Shown here in pieces: positions 46,901 to 56,675 of a stretch of 64,000 nt of DNA; the stretch's first letter is position 1; every line of letters begins with the position of its first letter. The notes under the pieces are model-generated. The model did not search any database and was not told the origin of the DNA. It saw only the letters and a list, made by a program, of their open reading frames with translations. Made by a program: the position numbers and the translations under genes. Source of the DNA: Canna indica (Eukaryota; Streptophyta; Magnoliopsida; Zingiberales; Cannaceae); NCBI GenBank assembly GCA_034359265.1, contig CP136890.1, positions 81,741,501 through 81,805,500 of the forward strand, in the 5' to 3' direction.

Positions 46901-46998
46901 TGAGACGGATTTCTAGGGCTCAAGAGACGAGGAGATGGTCTAAGTGGGGAAACTGCGACATTGGAGATTGGGTTGGAGAAGAGGCAAGAAGAACTCAT
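43946..46998 (-). CDS. Chloroplast thioredoxin-like protein (AT1G07700 type), complete, 3 exons
   Basis: Thioredoxin-fold disulfide oxidoreductase, probably plastid stroma. Exons 46561-46998, 45415-45468 and 43946-44065 join in frame to 612 bases, 203 residues. The first ~58 residues are Ser/Pro/Arg-rich with few acids, as in a transit peptide. An acidic run follows (EEEEEDD, 69-75). The fold contains VVVDFYRTSCGSCKYIEQGF, with the redox pair Cys116-Cys119 (CGSC rather than WCGPC). Exon 2 encodes VIDEYDEQSEVAERLRIR. Exon 3 has the cis-proline Pro167 in SVPLFHFYKNGVLLEAF and a Ser-rich terminus. Each exon boundary is GT..AG (donors GTGAGA and GTGCGT). Both introns (1.1 and 1.35 kb) have collected MITEs and SINE pieces. 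The family is called with confidence; the substrate is unknown. Confidence 0.92.
44320..44810. mobile_element. Possible Tourist-like MITE in thioredoxin-like intron 2
   Basis: The left end CGGTGTTTGGTTCATC and the inverted right end AAGGCCTCATTTGGTGCAC are loosely complementary and of PIF/Harbinger style. The interior is AT-rich. A 3-bp duplication could not be fixed, so the boundaries are approximate. Confidence 0.4.
45098..45160 (+). mobile_element. SINE 3' fragment in intron 2
   Basis: CTATTTGGGGTTGACTACAAGGATT resembles the 3' end shared by a plant SINE group (TTGGGGTCGGCTACATGGAT); the first 20 bases carry the match. A diverged relative of the same motif (ACTAGATGGGGTCGGCTA) occurs in intron 1-side DNA at about 45530-45560. 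Confidence 0.4.
45505..45562 (+). mobile_element. Second SINE-like 3' fragment, in intron 1
   Basis: AACAACAACTAAGCCTCAAT then ACTAGATGGGGTCGGCTAGA, a common plant SINE tail motif. The body is missing. Confidence 0.45.
45798..45992. mobile_element. Tourist-like (PIF/Harbinger) MITE, copy 1, 195 bp
   Basis: Left terminus TGGCATGTTTGCTTC, right terminus the complement of GGGCATGTAGGATAAGG, flanked by TTA on both sides (45795-45797 and 45993-45995). The interior has GGATAGGATAGGATA and CCGATGTACATCGGATA. It directly abuts copy 2, sharing the central TTA. Confidence 0.7.
45996..46202. mobile_element. Tourist-like MITE, copy 2, 207 bp
   Basis: Termini GGGCATGTTTGCTTC and inverted TGGTATGTTTGCTTT with TTA duplications (45993-45995, 46203-46205). 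The interior matches copy 1 (GGATAAGAGAGGATAGGATA, CCGATGTATATCGGAT). Both are in intron 1 of the thioredoxin-like gene. Confidence 0.75.
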
Positions 46999-48180
46999 CT
47001 AGGTAGACGGCGGTAGTAGTAGCAGAAATTAATGCATATCAGGAGGAGATTTGACAGGATTTTGACTTCTCATCTTCGAGAGATTCGTAATAAGTGAATG
47101 AAATTAGAAATTGGAGGTGATTCGCCATGAACGGGAGCAAGAGAAGCTTCAAGACTTGCGAAGGGACATGGTTTGGATTTTGGAACTAACAATATCTGCA
47201 GAAGAGCTTGTGGACGTTGTTGTCTTTGGGCCAGCTTCAAAACTTACCCGAAGACGAATGACCCGGATTTCTCATCTTAAAGCACAGTTTGGGTGTGCTG
47301 GCAAAGTTATACAACCTGTACGAGTCTTTTGATATGAAAATCGTACGGTCAAACATTTTGACTTTGACCAAATACTGCAGTTTTTTATTTCAGCTTTGCT
47401 CCTATGTTTTAAGATTTTGTAATTTTTTTTGGTAATTTAAGAATTATCATTTTGACACATGATTTTTTTTTGTATTTTAATTTAATCATTAAAGCATCTA
47501 AAATTATATCATTTTTCAACCACATATGATATATTTATTATTTAGATATAAAATAAATGAAGACATCGTGAAAAATTTGAAAGCAGAAGAATTAAATTGA
47601 AAAATAGAAAGGAAAAAATTAAAATAAATTAAACATAAATAAAATTAAAATTGAAAACTTGGTGAAGCCGATTAATACTTAAAATTTTAAAATCAAATCG
47701 ATAAAAAAATGAAAATTTATTTTAATCCAATAAATAGAAGCAAAAAAAGCGGAGCAATTCAATTTGAAACTGCATTCGTCAAAGTCAATCAACCTGGAAT
47801 ACAAATAAGAAGATTTAAATAAACTAGTCGAGCTCGCGCAAAGATAATTTCATTTTAATAATAATGAATAATCAAATAAATTTATATAGTATAAATTTAT
47901 TAATTTTGTAATATTATATATAATACTTTATTTGAATAGATATACTCGTGTGTTGCACAATTATATATGTATATAATTAAATTATAAACTTATATCAAAA
48001 ATATTTTAAATAAAATTATAATTTTCAATAATAATATTCATACATAAGTAATTAAGAGTAATAATAAATCTCACATATAAGAAAAATTTATAAGTGTATA
48101 TAAATATCTTTTAAATATTTTTATTTATTTATTGCTTTAAATATAATTTATAAGAGTAATTAAATTTCTTACATTAGAAA
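46999..48180. other. Upstream DNA of the thioredoxin-like gene, then AT-rich DNA
   Basis: 46999-47340 is mixed-composition promoter and contains a 73-codon plus-strand frame (47111-47332) with no recognised domain. From 47340 the base composition is very AT-rich and no gene is seen. Confidence 0.5.
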
Positions 48181-48189
48181 ATATTTACA

Positions 48190-49470
48190 AACAATAATTT
48201 AGTAAATATATAATTATTAGCAACAAATAAATAAAGAAAATATATAAAATTATAATCATAAAATAATAAAATATTAATAAGATATAAATATAGAATCAAT
48301 GTTAGTATTCTTTAGAGAAAACATTTCTAGTTCAATACATAAAAATGTTTCTATATAATTGTACGCAGTTGCTCAAAATATATTTATTTTTTAGACAATA
48401 ATTTTTTATTAAAAAAATTTATGGCAATGATATTTTACATGAATATATATATATATATATATATATAAATTTTCAACAACAAAAATATATAAGAAAAGAA
48501 AAATTATAAATAGTAACATTTTTACGGATAAAAATCAAATATTATATATATAATATAACAAATTGAAACAAATTAGAAGCAAAAAATTAAAAAATCAAAT
48601 ATTATATATATAATATAACAAATTGAAACAAATTAGAAACTAAAAAAAATTAAATTATTTTAAACTAAATAAACTTTGAGTAAAAATAGATTATAACCTA
48701 GATCAATGATAAAGGAAATATTTTCATCAACACAAAGCTAATATAAAAAAACAATTTTTTATATTTAGAAACTATTTTTTTTTAAAAACTACATAAATTT
48801 TAGGAAAAAATAGATTAAAACCTAGATCGGTGATAAAAGAAATATCTTCGTCAACATAAAGCAAATATAAAAACAATTTTTTACATTTAAAACTATTTTT
48901 AACAATAATTTAGCAAATCTATAATTATTTGCATAAAAAATAATAGGTCTAAGAATAAATAAAGAAAATGTATAAAAATAGTGTAAAATTATAATCATAA
49001 AAGAATAAAATGTTAAGAAAGTTCGAGAACAAAAATATATAAGAAAAAAATAATATGAATAGTAATATTTTTATGGATAAAAATTAAATATTATATATAA
49101 TATAACAAACCAAAATAAATTAAAAATTAAAAAAATTAAATTATTTTAAACAACATAATTTTAGGTAAAAATATATTAAAACATGAATCAATGATAAAAG
49201 AACTATCTTCGTTAACACAATGCTAATATAAAAAAATAATTTTTTAGATTTGAAAATATTTTCAACAATAATTTAGTAAATCTATAATTATTAACATAAA
49301 AAAAACAATAGATCTAAAAAAAAATCTATAAATAGTGTAAAATTCTAATAATAAAAGAATAAAATATTAAGAAATTTCAAAAATAAAAATATATAAGAAT
49401 AGAAAAATTACGCATAGAAATAATATAACAAACTGAAATAAATTAGAATCTAAAAAATTAAATTAGGTAA
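48190..49470. repeat. Diverged tandem repeat, unit about 360 bp, AT-rich
   Basis: The ordered blocks ACAATAATTTAG(T/C)AAAT.TATAATTATT, AAAAATATATAAGAAAA, GAATAGTAATATTTTTA.GGATAAAAAT and GA(A/C)(A/T)TATCTTCGTCAACA recur about every 355-360 bases (for example near 48900 and 49262; 49031 and 49385). The first unit is lengthened by an inner direct duplication of about 58 bases (AAATCAAATATTATATATA, at about 48535 and 48593) and by a doubled TTCATCAACACAAAGC block (48722, 48848). No coding. Confidence 0.65.
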
Positions 49471-50460
49471 AAATATATTAAAACTTGTATCGATGAGAAA
49501 CGAAATATTATTGTCAGCGTTAGACTAAACTCTGCCGCTTAAGAATTGGATGGAAGAATAGTATGCAAAAGTACAAAGAAGGTTGACTTAAGTGAATATT
49601 TAAAGAGGATTGGATTCTAAGTGAAAATTAATTGAGAGAGAAAAAATTAATTAATTAATTAATTAATTGAAAAAAATTAAAAGTCAGTAATATATTTTAA
49701 TAAATTTCGACAACATAAAAACATATTTGTATTAATTATATATATATATATATATATGAGATGAAGAGACAATACCCCTTTAATATTGAAATATTACAGC
49801 AATTGAATAAAAAATAGTGAGAGATACATGAGAGAGAGAGATGGAGAGAGAGAGAGATGGAGGGAGAGAGAATCAAAATATAATTTCCGTTGAATTTGAA
49901 AAGAAGTGAGAGAGAGAAATGAAAAGTTGACCATTAATATGATACCTTAATCAAGTGTAAACATTAAGAGAGAGAGAGAGAGAATATTTAATTATTATAA
50001 AGGCAAATGAATGTACGTAATTAAGATAAATAAATTTATATTAAATATTGAAAAATTCATCTTAGGATATTAAATGAGACCTAAAATAAAAAAATCATGT
50101 ATTCCACAAAAATAAAAAAACTGAAAAAATATCACGTCAATAAACTTTCATCGGGAAAGTGCCACGTGACGTTAATTAGCTATCACCCTCGCACGTTGAC
50201 AGCATCTTCACCTATCACTCATTGTGCACCACGTCGGACATTTTATTAGTAACTTCGAGCTTGGTTCTTTTTCCTGTGTAGGCGCAGTGTGAGTGTAACT
50301 GTTAGGCCTCTACACACTTGCAATGCAACTGTGGCGATGAAGTGCTTAGAGCGATGATCAGAAGAGTCTGATCTGATATCATCGACGTCTCGGCGGCTTC
50401 TCGTCTCAGATCTGGATCTCGAAGAGAGAGGACGACGCCAACGATCGTTCGAGTATAACA
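49471..50460. other. AT-rich intergenic DNA with GA tracts
   Basis: Contains (TTAA)n near 49649, (TA)n at 49738-49757 and GA-rich tracts at 49830-49870 and 49969-49982. A short GC-richer part at 50200-50460 has no recognised gene. Confidence 0.5.
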
Positions 50461-50470
50461 GGATATATAT

Positions 50471-50518
50471 ATCAAGTTGCTTAATATATATATATATATA
50501 TATATTAAGCAACTTGAT
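50471..50518. repeat. Perfect 48-bp palindrome with (TA)10 centre
   Basis: ATCAAGTTGCTTAA, then twenty bases of TA repeat, then TTAAGCAACTTGAT. The arms are exact reverse complements, so the DNA or its transcript can form a perfect hairpin. Confidence 0.95.
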
Positions 50519-50589
50519 CTGTGCTATTTCTTAGTATGCTTTTCTATTTAATTATGTAATTACATTACAAACTCATGAAAGTGTTGCGG

Positions 50590-50976
50590 CCTTCTCCGCA
50601 CTCGTCTCCCATTCTCATGTGGCATTGCCACGTCATTCGCCACATCAGAAGTCGTCGCCGGGTCGCGCCATCTCGTTGTTGCTGCTCGACGTTTCCTCAA
50701 TCACTCGATTCGTGACATTACTCCTTGGGTTAATCAGAACCTCGTCCTCGAGGTTTGTCTTCATGAGCAACTTGCAACTCTCGACTTGGTACGTCGTCAC
50801 TATTCATTAACGGCAACGACATCACCTGCATGTTTGGCCGACCATTACATTGCTCGAGCATAGAGATATGGAACACTGAATGTATTCTCGAAGACGCCGG
50901 TAGACTGAGTTTGTAAGTGACCTGGCCAACCTTCTAAATGATACAAAACCATCCAAAATATCGAGGACTTAGTTTT
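50590..50976 (-). pseudogene. Chromovirus (Ty3/gypsy) integrase C-terminal fragment
   Basis: The minus strand from 50976 reads KLSPRYFGWFCII, an in-frame TAG, then KVGQVTYKLSLP and IHSVFHISMLEQC. This is the conserved segment after the integrase core in Ty3/gypsy polyproteins. The stop codon and the absence of the rest show it is dead. It is not clearly part of the Tekay-like array to the right, which is on the other strand. Confidence 0.75.
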
Positions 50977-51206
50977 TAGTTTCGCTGGAGCTGAAGCGAG
51001 AGCTGACATTATGGCTCCAGCTTCACAAAGACCCAATCGAATTGAAATATACAAGTGCAGGGGTGATAGGCAATGCTTATATTATATGTTACATAAGGAG
51101 AGGTTTAGCAAGTCAGGCTAAAAAAGCTTGCCGCTTCAGTAGCCAAAGAGAAGTGCGAACAAGAGACAAAATTAAAACAACGATTATTTCTCTCGCACCA
51201 GATTTT

Positions 51207-51460
51207 TCACCTCCAAATCATAGAGGCCCTGAAAAGGATTAGAATTCCTGCCCTTGAGACACCCAAGTCTGCAAGCCATGGCTTAAAATCAATCTCGAAG
51301 AGGTTCAAGCGAGCTAGAGATAGGAAACGTCTCCAACCATGCCTAGTATATCGACAACTTGTATAAAGATGTGTGCAAGTTTCTGGAGCCGAGTTACAGA
51401 GAAGGCAGTTCGGACTCAACATTTTGATTATGGGCAATCAGGCAATCCTTTGTGTTTAAC
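51207..51460 (-). pseudogene. LINE zf-RVT domain fragment
   Basis: The frame reads SPNCLLCNSAPETCTHLYTS followed by CRYTRHGWRRFL. This is the plant LINE ORF2 zinc-binding region (C-x2-C..H..C) that lies between reverse transcriptase and RNase H. Because it is 3' (minus strand) of the RNase H at 51846, it belongs to another copy or was rearranged. Confidence 0.75.
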
Positions 51461-51655
51461 CTTTTCCGAAAATATAACCAATTGAAAATTGAGATTGACC
51501 CTGGGCAAATCTTGTGCCAAATATTTTATCTTGTCATGTTCTATCTTGTTATGTTCTATCTAATTCACGTACCAAACATATAAATGTCTTATTTTATATT
51601 GTAAAAAATAGAAAAATATAATAATAATATAAAAAATAAAAACTAATTAAGTTAA

Positions 51656-51876
51656 TAAAAATACTTCTCAAACAACAATAGTCTATGAAATAATATTAAT
51701 TGCAAATAATTATTGTTGTAGTTTTTTTTGCAGGGCCTGAGCCCTCAAAATGAATAGATTATGTAATAAAAATACTTCTCAAACAACAATAGTCTATGAA
51801 ATAATATTAATTGCAAATAATTATTGTTATAGTTTTTTTTAGGGACTAAGCCTTCAAAATGAATAGATTATATAAT
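51656..51876. repeat. Tandem duplication of about 110 bp at a LINE 3' end
   Basis: AAATACTTCTCAAACAACAA through CAAAATGAATAGATTAT(G/A)TAATA occurs twice in a row with a few substitutions. It overlaps the end of the RNase H frame. Confidence 0.85.
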
Positions 51877-52670
51877 AGGACATGATGATCCTGAACAAGA
51901 ATACAATGAAGTTCTGGAGGGGCAAGAACAATCCAAGAATTGTATTCTTGGCTCACTCGCGCCCTCGATGCTACCCAGTGGACAATTTTGTTCGCCTGTC
52001 TATAAACAAAACTTATCTTAAAATTTACAAAGTTACATAAAATATCAAATATGTCTTCAATAAGGCATATGATAGACCAAGGTGGGATGCTATCTTTATG
52101 CATGATATCAACTAGCTGCTTACAGACTGTCTCAAAGAGAGCAAAGGTGAAGTTATTTTGAACAGCCTGGTCCAAAGCAAATTTGAAAGCAAAAGCTTCT
52201 GTTTTAATTGCCGAAATAGGAGGAACTGGAGCACCTTGCAAAGTAATACATCTACTAAAGTAATCTCTAACAATAAAGCCAAAAGCAGTGCAAACATTAG
52301 TATAAGCTCCATCACAATTCATTTTAACAAGATTTGAAGGAGGGGGTTCCATTGATGATCCATTGAAGTCTTAAGGTTGGGAATATTATTACCTTCAGGT
52401 TTGGAATCCAAAAGGCAACTAGAAGATATGAAAGCTTTAATGCGGATCATGAGCCCAATTAAAGGAAGCTGCCTACCCGTGTGCAGTATCTCATTCCTAG
52501 TGTGCCAGGAGAACCAAAGGGTAGTGGCAATGGTAATTTTTCGAAAGAGCACAGCCGAGCCAATCGAACTTCCAATGGAAGTGAATAACCAAGCGCCATT
52601 ATCCCAATTGTCTATAATGGAAAAGTCCAAACCCACAGAAATAGTTAAAGAGTTCCAAAGCTGATTTGAA
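51846..52670 (-). pseudogene. LINE RNase H domain, frameshifted
   Basis: Two overlapping minus-strand frames (52319-52636 and 51846-52352) form one LINE ORF2 end: TTLWFSWHTRNEILHTGRQL, then VKMNCDGAYTN, FGFIVRDYFSR, KTEAFAFKFALDQA and VYRQANKIVHWVASRA. The frames are out of register at a run of Cs near 52346-52350, consistent with a one-base indel. The usual catalytic Asp of the second motif is replaced (ETVCKQLVD). RT-domain sequence of a LINE on the same strand lies beyond the LTR array at 60676-62330, so the two may be halves of one LINE split by insertion. Confidence 0.8.
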
Positions 52671-52677
52671 AAGACAC

Positions 52678-53040
52678 AGTTTAGATGAAGGGTTGAGACT
52701 GAATCATATTTAGGTTGAAGGCTGAGATTTCATCATGTTTAGATGAATGGTTGAGATTGCATCACGTTTAGATGAAGGGTTGAGATTGCATCATGTTTAG
52801 GTGAAGGGCTAAGATTTTATCATATTTAGATGAAGGACTGAGATTGCATCATGTTTAGATGAAGAGTTAAGATTTCATCATGTTTAGATGAAGAGCTGAG
52901 ATTTCATCATGTTTAGATTAAGGGTTGAGATTTGATCATTATTAGATGAAGGGTTGAGATTTTCTCATGTTCAGATGAAGGGTTGCATCATTGTTTAGAT
53001 GAAGGGATGAGAGTTCATCATTAGATGGAGGGTTGAGATT
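52678..53040 (+). repeat. 29-bp minisatellite in the truncated LTR
   Basis: About a dozen units of GATT(G/T)CATCATGTTTAGATG plus AAGGGTTGA, 29 bases each. Confidence 0.9.
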
Positions 53041-54508
53041 ATATGGATGGAATTTAAGATATTTCTTTATTATTCTAAATAATTATTTTGGGGGCTTTAA
53101 AGTTAGTAAAAATAGTCTTATTATATATGAATTTTACCTAATCGATGTTTTGGATTTATTGGCGATGTTTGTTTCGCCGCCAGACCTCCCGATTTTGAAA
53201 GCAATGGCTGATCAATGCCTCATTTTGCGTGCTAAATTGAAAAAAATTATATTTTAAATATTCTTATGATTCCAATCTGAGTTGATTTATTATTTTAATT
53301 ATTGATAAAATGAATCTCATCCTAGATCAGTGTTATCCTATGTCGAAATATTATCTTGTTGTTCCATTCCATTAATTTTACCGTTGAAGTTCCTTTTGGC
53401 ATTGTTTTCATGATATACTTGCTTCTTTTCTTACGATGTTGGATGTGTTAAATCCTATTTCATGGTTGCTCACGTATGGTATGACACATGAAGGAGATTA
53501 ACTGAATTCTTATTTGAATAACTCTATTACGTACACAACTTACTGTGGATATTGTGGTTCATGATGATGTTTGGGTCGAGGTTTGGCCCTGGGTTTCATG
53601 TGCATGCAGGTGTGTGGGCACTGAGGACCCTAAAGGTTCAAGGATATTTTAGATAGCTTATGGATGTTATATTTATTTATTGTTAATTACTGGTTATTAT
53701 ATACATGCTTGGATGTGTTTGTGGTTGTGGACTGGGAAGCTAGCTCATCAGCCGCTACACTAACGATCGACTCGGGTGGCATGAGCGGGAGATACTCTAG
53801 GACAGAGCAGTGATCAGCACCGACTCGTAGGATCGACGGGTCCCTGGATTATTGGACCAACGGGTCCCTGAATATTGGACCGACGAGTCTCTAGATCACC
53901 GGGAAGCTCGTCAGCACTGCCACACTAAAGACCGACTCTGGTGGCTTGTGTGGATGTTGGATGATTATTGCTGATTGTTCCTATCATTGTTGCTTATATT
54001 GTATATCTACTATTTGTTGTTTATGCATGATGATTAATTTGGTGGATTGAGGACTGACTTGCTCACTAATTAGTCCTAGTTGGACTCTCCCCTCATTTTT
54101 TGTTATTTTTCAGCACCTGGGCGAGATCAAAGAGGTACCGAGGTATAGTAACGCAGCTAGTGGCGGCAGGGCAGGGGTCTAGTGACATGTCATGGTTGAG
54201 AGGATACCTGAGTCATTTTAGTTTTCTTTGAGTTGTTGAGTCATATAGACTCGGGTTGTTGTTTCCGCATTTTCTTTATTTTAGGAGTCTTGATTACTTA
54301 TTTGAATTCTCTAAAAATAACTTAATCAACAAACTTTTATTTAGTCGGGGTTTGGTTCGATATTTGATACATATTCTTTCTTTTAAAAATAAATTAATGA
54401 TATATTCATATAATGTTCAGGTTATTTATTGTGTTGTGGTTTGAGTTGGGTTAGGCTTCGGGGTACATGGCGTACCCTGGCCGGTCACACCGGATTTGGG
54501 CTGTGACA
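52678..54508 (+). repeat. 5'-truncated Tekay-like LTR
   Basis: Aligns with 58115-60141 of the complete LTR, ending GGGCTGTGACA before ATGTGGTATCAT. It starts within the 29-bp minisatellite, so 1.4 kb of LTR is missing. Base changes against the full LTR are frequent, including one in the primer site (CATAG against CAGAG). Confidence 0.85.
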
Positions 54509-54655
54509 ATGTGGTATCATAGTGGGTATGATAATAGGACATTGGGTATTGTATTGTGCATTGCTAGTGTGTCATCATATGATACGTCTTAGTCACGAGA
54601 TCGACGACTGAACGTGCGCACCAGCGGCAATACGTATTTATGATTAAAATTTTGG

Positions 54656-54699
<44 letters not shown>

Positions 54700-56675
54700 G
54701 TGTGTGGATATTACCTTGCTTTTATTGTAGAGATGGAGGCGCACGTGGATGCCGTTTTGAGTGGTAGCGAAAGTAACTCTGTTGGCAGGCAAGGTAGAGG
54801 CCGAGACCGGGAATGACCCTATACTTGAGGGTTTATCATCTTTAGGCTACCCTTGTGTGGGTGTTTGGATTATCGACTATTGCGAGGTTTTATTATCCTC
54901 TTGAATGATTCCTTGGTTGCTATTTCTTCATTTGATTTCTTTGGGTGGCCAGGGTTGAGCAGCACCTAGAGTGGTTCGGCTCGAGGCTTTGGTTCGGGAA
55001 TTGGTTAGTGTGTGTGTTGTTGGAGACCAGGGTTTATTATAAGGCTGGATAGTTAAGAACTTCATGTAAATTTCATTTTTGGTTGGAACTGATCCAAAAC
55101 CTTAAATTTCTTCGGGGGATATGCCTCCATGGTTGATCGGCTACAGAGGGGCAGCCGTGTGCCCCAACGTGTTACTGGCCGATGGGTGTATGAAGAACCC
55201 AATCTGGATTAATTTTGTTTTTGGGGTAGGGATGCTATAATCTAGATGTTTTGCATACCCTGTACATGTCTCACTAGGTTGATGTGTGAAATGAGAGGAA
55301 GGGTACGTAAGTCCTTGGGGGATTTAAGGCGTTGGGTGACCTTAAGACAATCCTAACGTTTCGGGACAACAAGTCTATAAGGGTCTTGACCCTAATGCCT
55401 TGGGTTGAACAAGTTGGAGAAATCGACAGTATGTAGAGGACTATTGTTCAGGGAACTAGACATGGTGCTATTAGGAGATGGATTTCTAGGCGAGGGAAAG
55501 ATCTCTTCGATCGGGACTATTCCTTCATGGGACTTTTGATGGCTTAAGAGTTAGCCTCAAGTCTGGTGTTAGGCGCATGGTAGAGTGTGAAAGTTGTTGG
55601 GTTGGTACTGTAGGTCAAGCCTAGGGCAGTCTTAGGGTAATCCTTATATCTGAGGGTCAATTGGATTGGGAAGATACTTTTTTGCCATGTAAATCTTAGC
55701 CTTACATTTTGTCGAGACTTGTTTTCAAAGAGGTTTGTTGTGGATGGCTGATCTCCTTTAGGGATTCGGCTATGGGAAGGGGATGTGATGGGGGTTGAGT
55801 TTAGGGCTGGGTCATATACATTGGGTATACAATAAATCTCATATTTTAATGGGTAGTGTTGGCACCTGAATTGTTGTCATCGTGAGTTTCGACTGTGGGC
55901 TAAAATGTACGTCAAGTGTGGGACTAGTTTAGGACCCTTGTGGTCGCATGTTCCTAGGGCTGGGAAGGCTATTTTATTCTGATATTACTTGGCCTCATTC
56001 CCCGTTTAACAGCCCGTTGTACCTCTGAGTTTCTTCGAGTGTGTACTGGAATTCCTACTTGAGAAACTGTATCTTCACATGTATTCGATACTAAGCATTG
56101 CACTTGACCATGTTTTCCTTAAGCTAGAATTCGCATAACAAATCAAACATCTTGTTGGTGAGATTCAATGTGCCAAAAAAGAACGGTTTAGTAAGCTTGA
56201 GGAATGTGTAGAAAATTTTGGGTTTTGTGAATGTATTGGCTCTGGATTTTCTGCTTAGTGCAAGTTGATTTGCTGAAATTTCTCAGCCTCGAAAACGATG
56301 TGCTCAAGCTGAAATATACTCCTTGCTGTGAGTGCTTTGGGTGAGGAATTAGACACTAGGATATTCAGGTTAAGAAATGAGTTTGGTATTTGGGAAAGTT
56401 CAAATTGGTAGACAAGTGTTCGTGCAGAATTTTTTTTTGCTAAGTGTTGTAGATTTTTGTTTGTGACTTCATTAGAGGGTTGATTTCATTGGATGATTAT
56501 GTGCACGTGAATGGGATAGAGTAGCAGGAACCATTAAATCGTGGTGCTAAATGTGGCAGGGGTTAGCGACGTCGCGCAATTTGTGTAGCTTATGCTCGTT
56601 CGAGTTCAGTAGTGTGATGAACCTATAGTTTACCCTAAAATTCGAGAATAAATTTTCTTTAAGGAAGGAGAAAAT
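54509..56675 (+). mobile_element. Internal region of the Tekay-like LARD
   Basis: Starts with a primer site TGGTATCATAG (54512-54522) and a (TA)n tract (54657-54696). A small frame at 54733-54816 (MEAHVDAVLSGSESNS, then GRQGRGRDRE and stop) is the gag start. Around 55370-55440 one frame has LTLMPWVEQVGEID, a gag-like motif. The last bases before the LTR read IFFKEGENCNTQ across the junction at 56676, the typical pol end of Del elements. A TAA precedes it. Everything between is non-coding. Confidence 0.7.
56660..56675 (+). other. Polypurine tract of the Tekay-like element
   Basis: AAGGAAGGAGAAAAT immediately before the LTR start TGTAATACCC. Confidence 0.7.

Noticed and set aside
47111..47332. 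73-codon plus-strand frame upstream of the thioredoxin-like gene
   Set aside because: No known domain, no exon partner and no supporting promoter signal; kept only as a note in the region entry.
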